Shown here: positions 25,452 to 36,886 of the stretch, piece after piece | How positions within the stretch are numbered: the first letter of the stretch is position 1 | How the letters are laid out: each line of letters begins with the position of its first letter | Assembly: GCA_030737875.1 (NCBI GenBank) | Contig: CM060910.1 | Location: forward strand, 631,457,303 to 631,521,302 | Origin: Allium sativum | Taxonomy: Eukaryota; Streptophyta; Magnoliopsida; Asparagales; Amaryllidaceae | Direction: 5' to 3' | Length of the DNA: 64,000 bases | Notes under the pieces: generated by a model | The model's input: only the letters and a program-made list of their open reading frames with translations | Database searches by the model: none | What the model was told of the DNA's origin: nothing | Program-made: the position numbers and the translations under genes

Positions 25452-25831
25452 GTTCTCAGGGAGGAAACTCTAGCTCTTAGCTTGGACTTTGCTTGCTTTC
25501 TGACAGCTCATGTACGGTTTGGTCTTGAGCTATGCTATGGCTGCACTCATGCACTTTTTGGGGAATAATATTTTACTTATGTTATTTTAAGTACTTTGCT
25601 TCTTTAGAACTTGATGTAATGAAATAATGACTTGGCATTTTGATGTAAGAGGTTTTGACTCTATTTTTCAGTAATGAGATTTGGTTTTAAAGTCTATATC
25701 CGCTGCTTTATATACTCTATTTTATCTATGTTCTGTCTTGTGTTATCTCTTTGCCTGTCTACTAGATAATACCCCTCCAAAACTAGGGCATTCCCTTGTG
25801 AGTGACCCTAGCGGAGGTGGGGTGTTACTTT

Positions 25832-25843
25832 TGGTATCAGAGC
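25832..25843 (+). promoter_or_regulatory. Primer-binding site of element C (tRNA-iMet)
   Basis: TGGTATCAGAGC begins two bases after the LTR edge and matches plant initiator methionine tRNA exactly. Confidence 0.92.
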
Positions 25844-26020
25844 AGAAGGTTACCAGACTGGGCAAAAGTTTTAAAAACCTTCTGAAACTATTTTCAAAAC
25901 CATTTATAAAGAAGCATTTTTCAAGAAAAGTTTTATTTTTAAGAAAAGGCCATTCCCCAAAAGCCATTAGCACTTTCCTTTGTTTCCTCGTTTGAGTCTT
26001 TTTCCTTTTCGCTTTTCAGC

Positions 26021-26977
26021 ATGTCTGATCTTAACCTTCCTGAGGGAGTACCCATACCTGGTTGGTTCCGAAGATACTTGGAAGCTAGGGCCAACGGCGC
26101 GGGCCCGGCAGATATCCCTCCTCCTCCTCCCCCGGTGGCCACGGTTCCTCCTCCTCCTCCGGGTACCGCCTTCGCCAAAATATGCAAGGACTTTATAGGA
26201 ATGGGCGGCAAGAACTTCGTTGGAACTGAAACCTTCGTTGAGGCACGAAACTGGCTAAAAGAGACTGAAAACTTGTTTGTTATTTTCGATATGGAGGATC
26301 ATAGGAAAGTTCAGTTGGCAGCATGGTTGTTGAAAGAGGAAGCTGCATTTTGGTGGGAAGTCACCCACGCTACCAGGCCAATTGAGACTTGGGCAGACTT
26401 CAGAGAGAGGTTTGGGCTTAAGTTTTTATCATCCGCAGAAGCGAGCCTTCAGATGGAGAGGTTCCTGGCACTCAAGCAAGGGGACATGTCAGTTAGGGAA
26501 TACGTGAATAAGTTTAATCAACTTGCTCGGTTTGGTTTGGACTTAGTCAACACGGCTGAGAAGAAGGCTCTACGCTTTGCTCGAGGATTGAGCGAGCAAC
26601 TCCACACTATGGCCATGACTCATGTACCCATGGGGGCGACCTTTGAAAGCTTGGTGAATATGGCCCTACTTCATGAAGAAGACGAGAATGGCAAGAAGAA
26701 GGTCAAGGCAAATGAGTCTCAAGACAAGAAGGTAGACTCCGAGAAAGGAGGAAAGAACAACAACAACAAGAATGACAAGTCACGTGAGAAAAGAAAATGC
26801 AACTTCTGTGGTATTGATGGGCATATAGTACATGACTGTAGGAAGAAGAAGATGAAGATAGGAGCATGTTTTCAATGCGGTGAAACTGGACACATCAGCA
26901 AGAACTGCCCTAAGAAGCAAGGGCAAGCCCCGCAAGAAGGACCTTCTAGGGGTACATCTTTAACTTCTTTTCCCTAG
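26021..26977 (+). CDS. Gag polyprotein (capsid-nucleocapsid) of gag-only element C, intact
   Basis: This 318-aa ORF is the only undamaged protein gene in the window. Residues 1-50 hold a proline-rich stretch (two runs of five to six Pro at about 33-47). Residues 52-230 are the Ty3/gypsy capsid fold region (retrotrans_gag type) with EARNWLKETENLF, AAWLLKEEAAFWWEV and KFNQLARFGLDLV. A basic lysine-rich linker follows. Two CCHC zinc knuckles then lie at about 260-273 (CNFCGIDGHIVHDC) and 283-296 (CFQCGETGHISKNC). It ends in TAG with no protease after it. The start ATG follows TTTTCGCTTTTCAGC and is the first ATG of the frame. It should form the particle and bind element RNA. Enzymes would have to come from another element such as a functional relative of E, whose gag remnant is similar. 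Confidence 0.93.
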   Translation: MSDLNLPEGVPIPGWFRRYLEARANGAGPADIPPPPPPVATVPPPPPGTAFAKICKDFIGMGGKNFVGTETFVEARNWLKETENLFVIFDMEDHRKVQLAAWLLKEEAAFWWEVTHATRPIETWADFRERFGLKFLSSAEASLQMERFLALKQGDMSVREYVNKFNQLARFGLDLVNTAEKKALRFARGLSEQLHTMAMTHVPMGATFESLVNMALLHEEDENGKKKVKANESQDKKVDSEKGGKNNNNKNDKSREKRKCNFCGIDGHIVHDCRKKKMKIGACFQCGETGHISKNCPKKQGQAPQEGPSRGTSLTSFP

Positions 26978-27551
26978 ATACTCTGTTTTATCTTGTATAT
27001 CCTTTCGATCCTGTCTTGAGAACCTTAGATAGAATCCTATGAATGTAACATGTATTTGAAATATGTTATGCTTGATGTTTGCGAATGGTTGCAAGTGGTT
27101 GCAAGTGATTGCTCGTGGTTGCAAGTGATTGCTCGTGGTTGCATAACACACATTAGGCACTAGATCGGCTCAGACACATTTTCATATTGCATATGCATGA
27201 GTGTTTATACTTATTTATGGATGAAATTGAATATGTTATCATATGAATGTTGCATATGGATGAATGTTTGTGCACACATATAGTGCTTACGTGACTAGGA
27301 TTTGTTTGCATACATGTTGGATTCATGACACTAAACATATTTTGCATTAGAAAGATCAATCAGACCTGATCATTTACATTAGATAAGGAACATATACACA
27401 CACTTTCTGCATATGTTAATACAGCATTAGAAATCTCTTAAGGATAATGTTTGCTTGTGGATGATGTTTTGAGTAGATGGATGATGGATGGTAGGATACG
27501 TTCTTCCTAACTTAGAGATTTCGGGGACGAAATCCTTTAAGGAGGGGAGAA
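26978..27551 (+). mobile_element. Element C 3' non-coding tail with polypurine tract
   Basis: No ORF of note is present. The tail is similar to 47861-48500 of element E, sharing CATTAGGCACTAGATCGGCT, ATTAGATAAGGAACATATAC and the closing ATTTCGGGG(A/G)(C/G)GAAATC. It has a 20-bp direct repeat (TTGCAAGTGATTGCTCGTGG) near 27090-27140. The polypurine tract TAAGGAGGGGAGAA is at 27538-27551, directly before the 3' LTR. Sharing with an autonomous relative suggests that it holds cis signals for reverse transcription or packaging. Confidence 0.8.
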
Positions 27552-30423
27552 TGTAACAACCTGTATTTTGATAATGTGTTATAACCATAAATCTAGGCAG
27601 AATAAAATTTTAAAATAAGAACCAAGGGAAACGGGTCGCGCCATTGCGTTCATCTCGGAATTCTGCATGAAATCGAGTCCGAGTTTTCGAAAATCGGAGT
27701 CCGTATGACCAAGTTATGGCTCCCAAAAGTTTCAGAAATTTCCAGAGTTCAAAACAGTTCGAATTCGAGTTCAAATTCGAATTTCAAAACCCAGACAAAC
27801 TGGGCGGGAAATTTCCCGCCCAGCACCCCAAGTCGACTGGGCAGTCGACACCCCCAGGACCAGGTCGACTGCGCAGTCGACTTGGGTATCGACCTGGTCC
27901 CCGAACCTGGTTTGGGCCTGGTTGCTCCTGCTTGACCCTATTGGCTTGTTTGAGGGCCTGTGACAATTTTTGGCGGTTCATATTGATTCTAGGGTTTATC
28001 TTATGGCCTAAACTAGTTGTTGCAACTATAAAAACACCCTAAGACCTAGGCTAATCCACAACAAATCTTTCTAACACCATAATGCTGCTAAGTCTCCACT
28101 TGAACCATGGCCGCCGCCTCCAACTTGAAGCTTAAACATTCAAGCTAGATCCAAATCGAAGGCCAACGTTTCTACAACAACTCAAGGGAATAGATCAACA
28201 TCTCAACAACGATCCTACGACAATTTCTGTTCTTAGTTCTCAAAAACCACGATCTGTAAGCCCCAGTTACTCTTAGATCTAAACTCCAAACTTAATATGG
28301 ACATGTGTGAATTGAAGTTGAACATAAACATGATAACTACTTGAGACCTACTCTTGTATATCTTTGATCTATGACTATTCCTTTTTGATCTATTATTTTA
28401 GATCTACTCTTGTTCACCCTAGATCTATTCACCTTGAACCTAGTACCGTTCATATTGAACCTTGATTTGTGGAATACTGATAAGAACTTGATTTAGGGGC
28501 CTGTTCATGTCATAACCTAAACCCTATCATTATTTTAACATGCTTGTGATGTTGTGATGTTGAAACTATCGCTAGTCACAAGTGTAGGATTATCATCTTA
28601 TGTCATTTATTGCTATGTTTATCACCCTATTTCATATGCCAGTGATGTTATGATCATATCTCAAGTTACACCATGCTTGCCTTGAAATCACCTTTGCCAC
28701 TTTATACCCATCCTTGTTATGTTATTCCCTAGTTACATCTATTGCCTTGATTCGAATTCACGAGCGTTGGGAATGCGATTTGGGTAGTTTAGGAAAACCT
28801 GAATTTAGTATGAACTTGAAAACATGAATATCATTATAACTTGAGCTTAGATAGGAACATGAACTTGACATGAACTTATACTTGAAAATAAGAATTTGGG
28901 ACATGACACTTAGATAACTTGAACGTGGCCAACTCGAGGTTGGGTTGAGTTTGCAGTATAAATCTGCCCGGAACCGCCCGGCGAATCCAGTAACTGCAAA
29001 CAATAGGACCCAATGTGAGTAGTTGGTCATATCGCACTCGAAACCCGAGGTTAGACTAGGTTATGGTGTAAAACTGCCCGGACCTGCCCGGCACATCCAG
29101 TAACCATAACCAAGTCTAATGTGAGAGGTTAGGGGTGCATTAAGTAAATTAATGCCACTGGATAGGGTTAAGTCATGAACCACTTGAATATACTTACGCA
29201 ATTTGACACGTTGATTTGATAGGGTTAAGTCATGAACCGCTTGAACACACTTAACCAACCAGACACATGATCCGTAGGACTAAGTCTTGAACTAGAACGA
29301 CACACTTAGTCCATTTGACATGACACGTAGATGGGGTTAAGTCTCGATTTTAAATGACAACTTAACCTGTTGAACGAAACCCTAGTTACGCGGTCCTTTT
29401 CAGCAGTAACCCACTAGATGTATCACGGTACCCTGGGACTAGGCAGGGTGGGGCACGATTGCTAGGCTGATTGTAAGCGACCAGAACGACGGCTGAGTTG
29501 GTGCGCCATTGTAGGTTCAGGCGGACTAGGGTCGTGCACTTATTCCGGAGTTGAAAAAGCAGGCATTGGGCATCAGTAGGATTATCTGTGCATTCTTGAT
29601 TCGTGTCGGTGGTTGGCACCCTAGGGCTTGATACACCCTATGGTGGACCTAGCACAGGTGACTACATTCGTGATAGGGTCGTATGATACAGACACACGAC
29701 GAGCTAGATTGTAGGGAGCCGATCGATTAGATCATACCGTTGGACCCCGAATTGGGTCACTTCACGATATTGGGCCAAGAGATTATTTCTTGATTTGTAG
29801 TTGACACGGGATTAGTATACCAGTATAGTTGGTATGGCGAACCTTGAATACGCAATGTTAGATTTGAATTATCTTGTTAGCTTAGTTATCATGTCATACT
29901 TATCATCATTCCTATGATTAATTCCAGTTTATTCATGTCTTGTTAACTTTACTAGTTTCTATGCTGATAGTCACTAGGGCTTACCAGTCTTTTTGACTGA
30001 CCCGTTTTCTTTCGCCTCTTTCTTTCGTTCCCCCCCCCCCCCAGGTTCTCAGGGAGGAAACTCTAGCTCTTAGCTTGGACTTTGTTTTCTTTCTGACAGC
30101 TCATGTACGGTTTGGTCTTGAGCTATGCTATGGCTGCACTCAAGAACTTTTTAGGGAATAATATTTTACTTATGTTGTTTTAAGTACTTTACTTCTTTAG
30201 AACTTGATGTAATGAAATAATGACTTGGCATTTTGACGTAAGAGGTTTTGACTCTATTTTTCAGTAATGAGATTTGATTTTAAAGTCTATATCCGCTGCT
30301 TTATATACTCTATTTTATCTATGTTCTGTCTTGTGTTATCTCTGTGCCTGTTTACTAGATAATACCCCTCCAAAACTAGGGCATTCCCTTTGTGAGTGAC
30401 CCTAGCGAAGGTGGGGTGTTACA
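27552..30423 (+). mobile_element. Element C 3' LTR
   Basis: It starts TGTAACAACCTG and ends GGTGGGGTGTTACA. It aligns throughout with 22931-25829 and has the same modules: GTCGAC cluster at 27832-27896, TATA at 28026, hairpins at about 28937-29130 and a C-run acceptor-like site at 30044. Several differences from the 5' LTR are C/T or G/A changes at CpG or CpNpG sites, as expected for methylated repeats. Confidence 0.92.
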
Positions 30424-30428
30424 TCTGT

Positions 30429-31248
30429 AGTCACGGCTGATAGGCTTCAGGTGAAAAACACATGGGTGATTGCCTTAAACAAATTGATTTTTGAATCTTG
30501 CCTTTCTATAAGTCTTTTCCAAAAATCTGAAATGCCCTGTAGCTAATATATTGCGTCACATGTATAAACATTAAGCTACATTCCTATTCATTTTGCTAGT
30601 TTCTAGCTGTTGCTCTTTTCTTGTCAACATTTCCTTATGCATGAAGTATGATGATATCTGTCATACACATTGGTTGAACCTATGGTATGTTAAAATCTCT
30701 AGTCTTATGAAATGGAGTGTTGTATAGCTAGCAGTTGTAGACGTCCTTTCTTAAGTATACGTAGGCATAGAAATGAAGTTTCAAAATGACACTAGGTCAT
30801 GTGCACCTACAATTATAAAAGAATACTTTGTGCTTAAGTACACTCAAGTTATTTAAAGCCTAAGGCAGTATATATTTGATTTAAATGGCATCTCTTCTTG
30901 TACCTACCATATTCTCATAAATGATTTGATTTCTTATGACATGTAGCTACGAATCTTGTCATTTATTTATTTTGTTATGAAAAAAATTCAACATTTGCTT
31001 TAGTTATCTATTTTAACGTGAGTAAAAACCGAAAATAACAATAACATTACTAATTATTTTATTTTACAAATACACATAGGTTAGAGATTTAAAATAAATT
31101 TATACCTATATACATACATAGACATAGGAATTGAATTAAAAGATTAAATTAAAATTTTCTCAAGTATTAACTCCAGTAAATTAAATTACCCATTGATATA
31201 ATCAATAATTATTGTTTAACAAAGTCAGTAAAAACTCGGGACATTACA
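30429..31248 (-). mobile_element. Element B 3' LTR, proximal piece
   Basis: The B LTR continues after the C insertion (30424-30428 is the second TCTGT). It matches 35812-36628 of the 5' LTR and ends at 31248, which on the minus strand is the LTR start TGTAATGTCCCGAG. Confidence 0.9.
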
Positions 31249-31978
31249 ATCTACCCCCCTTATAAAAATTTCGTCCTCGAAATTTGAGATTAACGAGTAG
31301 ATTCCAGTTTAGAGTTATTGACAAATAATCATCACACATCCGCAATTTGTTATTTATCACAGTTATTTCTGTAACTAGATATATTTGTTACTCTGTTTGT
31401 AAAACATTTCCATCTCTATGTTACTATTTCTCAACATCATCAATTCCCTATCGTGAATCGGTAAGCGGATAATCCTCTAAGTATCTATACAGAAGACCGA
31501 AATCAACATCAGATCGATATCCAGAAAATTATTCGACTTAACCAATTTTCCAGTTAGGATCCAAATTCATATCTTAAATTTTCATCAACTCATATTACTT
31601 CCAACTATCCTTGATTTTATTTGGAAAATAGATCCCAAGTCTTATTGACTTCATTTATTTTAATCAGTCCTGTTCAAGCATATGTATCTGTCTTAATTTC
31701 TCTTTTTAAACTTGAATCCATATTCAATTCATCAGTCAAATTCACTTTACTTCGTTAAGTTCCATCCACCGCCTTCCTTAACCAATTATTAAATTAGTTA
31801 TCTCCATTTCGGAACTCACTAATCTGATTTCATTTCAAAAACCGATCAGTTCACTTATCATGGGTTCCTATCCAGTTAACACTTAAGTCTTAGACTTGAT
31901 TACTAGAAATCCAAACATTGTTTCAATTTATAGTTCTCACTTTATTTCTTATATCAATATGATTAGATTAAGTTCAAC
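31249..31978 (-). mobile_element. Element B interior remnant with polypurine tract
   Basis: Minus-strand AAATTTCGAGGACGAAATTT, then TATAAGGGGGGTAGAT, runs into the LTR start. This is the classic 3' end of a Tekay-like interior. About 700 bp remain, with no coding. At about 31979 the sequence jumps into the middle of the 5' LTR, marking a deletion junction. Confidence 0.8.
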
Positions 31979-34949
31979 ATGACAGACCACTCATTTCTCT
32001 TGAGTGTATCGAATGTATATCACCAATGGTTGTGTACGGCAACCATTTCCCAAATGGGACAGAATCGATAGAATAAGAAACAAAAGGAATTTCTCTAGAT
32101 AGGTGATGCTACACCCTAATGGGAGCGACCCACATAGCCATGTTGCCTGCCCGATTTTTGTCATTTCCTGGAGGTAAGGCCTGAGGCTAGACTTACCTTT
32201 TTATCACTACTTTATTTACTTTGAATGCCACATCGTCAAAACTCACCAATCACTAATTGAATTCCCCAAAAATATATTACAGGTATAAAGCAAGAGAAAC
32301 GAATTCCTCCGCCACCATATAAATGCGTTTGGAGAGATCAACGTATGTGATCAGTTAGAATTACTCTGTCAGACATTTGTCCATACAAGTTGCCCTGGGA
32401 CTAGACAAACCGAAGGCACTATTCTATAAACCCATCTCAGGCAATTTCTACCTAGGATTTACAGAATAGCCCTTGCCTAACTCCATCTTCTTTTTCTTTA
32501 ATAATCTTTGACTTGCGACGTAAAACCGAATCGAAGTGGAATATAGATCCGGACTCATCGAAACGATTAGCGTTAATATCTTTTAGGGACAAGTTCTATT
32601 TAAATGGAACAGATTACCATATTCGAGAATAAATACCAGTGTTTATATTTGTTAGTCGTAAATTTGAAATCATTTCTCGATTTAAAATGTCATTTAAAAT
32701 TTAAAACTCCAATGTTTATTTTTAAATTAATTTCATTTTAATCAACTACCTTCCGATAGCTACCGTAAAACATTTATCAGTTTTTATCAACTCCTAAATT
32801 TTAACATGATTGGATAATTTAATCACGATAATATTGATTATAAAAATAAATTCAAATTATTTAAAGAAATAATTTAATCATAATAATATTGATTATAAAT
32901 TACATGAGTGTATATTTTGATTTGCATTGGTTTGGTTTACCATACATATAAGTTTCACATATAATTTAAACAACCTGATAGTTTAAAACTAATTTAATTA
33001 CAACATACTCTAAAACTAAATAAATAAGCCACATCCGTTTCTTGGAACCGGCCTATACAAAAACTTAGGTCATGCTCCTTATTAAATTAATCAAATGATG
33101 CATATACATGGCCTAAATTCCCCAATGTGTATTCTTAAGGTCCACACCCTTTTTATTTTCATTTTTCTTATTAAAACGGTGCCGCATGTCCATCTATTCC
33201 CAAGCCCACATACTCAGGCCCGCACCTTCTTAATTCTCCAACATGGCCACGTGGCCTTCAAATCCCCTTCCCAGTTGCAATAAAAACCTCCGAGACCTAC
33301 TAACAAGTTAACCACTTCCTATTTTCATGCTCTTCACTTCGATTCCATCCATCACTTAACCACCGTGAACCACCGTTCCTCCACCCACATTCCAGCTCCT
33401 CCGCCCAAACTCTTTCACGTCCATGTCTTCCAGTAGTTCACGCATCCCCCTCCCAAACAATTTCTGAGACCTGCTACAAAATAACCCCCACCATTTTTAC
33501 TCCCTTACTGATGCTCCTCCGTTATCCTCTTCCACCGTGGAGCTCCTTCCTCCGCCTCACATCCATCTCAGTGATCCTATTTCCATGTCAGTTCATGCTT
33601 CCAGATGTTACTCACACTCACACCCGTTCTACAAAATCTGCTGCTAAAACATTCACTTCATATTTACTCCTCATCTTTTCTACTTGCTATGATTTCCCAC
33701 TTCCATATTATTACCATTTCACCTTACTGTCGTGACCATCTGTTTCTCCACTACTTTCCAATGCTTTTCAGACCACCCTTTTCTAGCATTTTAGTTGATT
33801 TCTACTTCATTCTTTTCATTTTGCACTACTTCTTTTCTTTACAGTACCCAAAATAGTGCCATGCATGACTCCATGTGCATGTGCACACGCTCGACAACTC
33901 GTAACACAATATCCTTGTTATCCCCACCTAAGCATGATCTACACTAGTGCCCCTTGAACCACTTGAATCCTCTTCCGATGGTCTGTATCGGGAACGGATA
34001 CTTCGATGGTACTTCTTCGAGCCAAATGCCAACTTGTGTTTAAAAGGAAATAGTTTGTCGTCATTAACATCCATCGCAGACTACTTTCCGGACTTCACTT
34101 GTATAAAGACGATGCTATTGCCGACCCCTCGTCGAATAGCTCTTCACTCTTTCAACTCCTGTTTCCGCACTAATGCACCCTTTTCCTTAGAAAACCGTCT
34201 GAAACTCGCACACATCAATGAACTAAAGAAAATCTGTTTATCCGAAAATTTGTACTGATAATTCGTTCACTTGCTAAAGCTATTATGACCCCCTCGACTC
34301 AAATCGTATCGACAACAATCACCCAGGTTTGTCAGAAAGTGATTCCGATCATCACTCCCGACTAAATGCTTGTATCTTACTTTTCAGTAAAGAAAATCCA
34401 TTTTCTTTTTGTTTTCTATGATCCTGTATTACTAACTGGTTATAGGACTGAAATATAAAACTAAGTTGTTGTTTTTTTAAAAGATTTGGTTCCATTTCTT
34501 TTTGTTGTTGTATGTCTCTAACTGACACCTATGAAAAATGGTAATAGTTTATTTTTGTTATATTATTCCTAACCGGTGATCTATACAACCACATAGGTCC
34601 AAGTTTTCACACGCATTATAAATACCATATGGTTTTAGCAGGTTGAACAGAGTATGAGTTTACAGTACATAGAGTAAAATAGGGTTATGGTTCCTAACGG
34701 TGTTTCATAGTTCGACAGGGTCTTCTTATCAACAGACAAACATGATTCAGGATAAGTTTTCGTCATGATCAGTCAAGAATGTATATACAGCACAAGTTAA
34801 TCATATGGTTTCATCAGGGAATCAAAAATAGATTATGTGTGTTTACTCACAAATCTTGTTCATTGTTCAATGGTTTTAGTTTTCTATTCCAGTAAAAGAG
34901 AGGTTTTCACTTCCAGATTTAATTCATGCCCAATAATTTCAAGTAAGTG

Positions 34950-34995
<46 letters not shown>

Positions 34996-36628
34996 AACCA
35001 ACAATCTACCAAATATTCATAATATAAGCATTAAAGAATTTAAACATAGTTTACTCACTTGTCTTAGCTTTGTGTTCTCAAGCTTTAGTTTCTTTTCTCC
35101 TATTAGTTTGATAGGATTGTTTGTGATAAGGGAATGTATGTGTATGTGCTCTTATTTATATGTGAGTTAAAATCCTAAAATAATGGTGTATTAAATGAGT
35201 GAAAAGAAAATTCATGATCAGAATGTGTTCAGAGAGAAGATCACGATTTCTACTAGCTGTATGATGTGAAAATGCTACTTTCTCATTTGCCGAAATGCTT
35301 CAGTTCTACAAGAACATGCGAATGGTACTATCTTGTACATATCATACAAAGAAATGGCTGTAGTATTATTATCACCTTAAATGCCTATGTACCAAATGAT
35401 TTTTTTTAACATGTTCTTCAGTTTCTATCAGTGAAAAGACATGGTGAATTCACTTAGCTTACTGTTTGCTAGCCTTTCGGATGAAAAATCCAGATGTTCA
35501 CATGGGTTTTCAAATTAAACAATATGTAAAAACTTACTTTGATCTTCACATTTCAGACTGAAGTGCAAAAACTTTACTTCCGTGTTTGTGTAAAAACTGA
35601 AATTTCAGTACAGGGGACAAATATACAGTTCGGCATATGTAAATATCCTTATCAAATCCTACTGGTATAGACTCTTGCCTACTATATAGTGCATGCAGAC
35701 CATGCTTTCCTATTTTCTATTCTCTTCGGGTTTGTAAATACAGACATGTGCAAAAAAGATGGTTCACTTCTACACTAACAGCTAGATGCTACTACTATAC
35801 ACATCTATAGTCACGGCTAATTGGCTTCAGGTGAAAAACACATGGGTAATTGCCTTAAACAAATAGATTTTTGAATCTTGCCTTTCTACAAGTCTTCCAA
35901 AAATCTGAAATGCCCTGTAGCTAATATATTGCGTCAGATGTATAAACATCAAGCTACATTTCTATTCATTTTCCTAGTTTCTAGCTGCTGCTCTTTTCTT
36001 ATCAACATTTCCTTATGCATGAAGTATGATATATCTGTCATACACATTGGTTGAACCTATGATCTGTTAAAATCTCTAGTCTTATGAAAAGGAGTGTTGT
36101 ACAGCTAGCAGTTCTAGACGTCCTTTCTTAAGTATACGTAGGCATAGAAATGAAGTTTCAAAATGACACTAGGCCATGTGCACCTACAATTATAAAAGCA
36201 TACTTTGTGCTTAAGTACACTCAAGTTATTTAAAGCCTGAGGCAGCGTATATATTTGATTTAAATGACATCTCTTCTTGTACCTACCATATTCTCATAAA
36301 TGATTTGATTTCTTATGACATGTAGCTACGAATCTTGTCATTTATTTATTTTGTTATGAAAAAAAATTCAACATTTGCTTTAGTTATCTATTTTAACATG
36401 AGTAAAAACTGAAAATAACAATAACATTACTAATTATTTTATTTTACAAATACACATAGGTTAGAGATTTAAAATAAATGTATACCTATATACGTACATA
36501 GACATAGGAATTGAATTAAAAGATTAAATTAAAATTTTCTCAAGTATTAACTCTAATAAATTAAATTACCCATTGATATAATCAATAATTATTGTTTAAC
36601 AAAGTCCGTAAAAACTCGACACATTACA
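31979..36628 (-). mobile_element. Element B 5' LTR, truncated at its 3' end
   Basis: It aligns with 19085-22925 plus 30429-31248 of the 3' LTR. The last 0.74 kb (the homologue of 18349-19084) is missing, with the primer site. The outer end is TGTAATGTGTCGAG on the minus strand and is followed by the AACAC target copy. It has no coding capacity. Confidence 0.88.
34949..34994. repeat. (TA)7(TG)16 microsatellite in B 5' LTR
   Basis: It lies at the place that holds (TA)16 in the partner LTR (22071-22103). Confidence 0.95.
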
Positions 36629-36633
36629 AACAC

Positions 36634-36886
36634 AAAACTCACAGCGGAACAAATAAAATATATTAGATAACATAACACTTAAAATACAAATTTGTTTTGT
36701 ATATATGTACCATCATCAGAGTACAACACAACAAATAACAGCGGAAATAAATATAGCTATCTCATGCTGAAACCTCTTGCTTCAAGCTCCTCCAAGTGTA
36801 TTTGAATAATCCCGACTACTTGACTACCTGTACAAATTTGGGCACCAAAGAGTTTAGGGTAAAATAAACAAAATAAACTCTATGTT
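36634..36886 (-). mobile_element. Element A 5' LTR, piece 2
   Basis: It matches 10850-11100 of the 3' LTR (AACATATTAGATAACATAAC, CCGACTACTTGACT, GAGTTTAGGGTAAAATAAAC). It ends at the D insertion site and resumes at 54034. Confidence 0.9.
36882..36886. repeat. Probable decayed target-site duplication of element D
   Basis: The 5-mer before D is ATGTT and the 5-mer after it (54029-54033) is ACATC. The three differences are all transitions. The empty-site relative in the A 3' LTR reads GCGTT. An original ACGTT or ACGTC changed by C-to-T mutation explains both. Confidence 0.5.

Larger units (their letters stand above)
22931..25829 (+). mobile_element. Element C 5' LTR
   Basis: It starts TGTAACAACCCG and ends GGTGTTACT, where the last base differs from the TTACA of its partner. 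In order it contains a GTCGAC cluster, TATA box, two long hairpin modules, four degenerate GGTTAAG/CTTAACC dyads (24560-24775), a GGGCACG...GATTGTA block, a GATACACCC...GAGCCGATCG block, a small hairpin with poly-C tract, and the terminal GTGAGTGACCCTAGCGGAGG. The TATA box lies about 0.5 kb in, leaving about 2.4 kb of transcribed R-U5. Antisense ORFs (24173-24436, 24467-24664, 24792-25025) recur in the 3' LTR but have no known domain. Confidence 0.92.
22931..30423 (+). mobile_element. Element C: gag-only LTR retrotransposon (TR-GAG type), structurally complete
   Basis: The 5' LTR is 22931-25829 (2899 bp), the primer site 25832-25843, gag 26021-26977, the 3' non-coding tail 26978-27551, and the 3' LTR 27552-30423 (2872 bp). 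The interior is only 1.7 kb and has no protease, RT, RNase H or integrase. The gag and the tail resemble those of element E, which has pol. C is therefore a non-autonomous relative that keeps its own gag, as described for plant TR-GAG elements. The LTRs differ by roughly one base in 20-25 by eye, plus a 17-bp GTCGAC-repeat difference. C is younger than B, which it interrupts. Confidence 0.92.
18349..36628 (-). mobile_element. Element B: giant-LTR retrotransposon with deleted interior, split by C
   Basis: B is on the minus strand. The 3' LTR is 18349-22930 plus 30429-31248, about 5.4 kb in total. A remnant interior is 31249 to about 31978. The 5' LTR is about 31979-36628. A deletion removed the last 0.7 kb of the 5' LTR, the primer site and nearly all of the interior. 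No coding sequence remains, so it is not clear whether B was ever coding. LTR ends are TGTAATGT(C/G)(C/T)CGAG and GGGTCGTTACA. By eye the two LTR copies are very similar over 4.6 kb, differing mainly in microsatellites and scattered substitutions. Confidence 0.9.
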
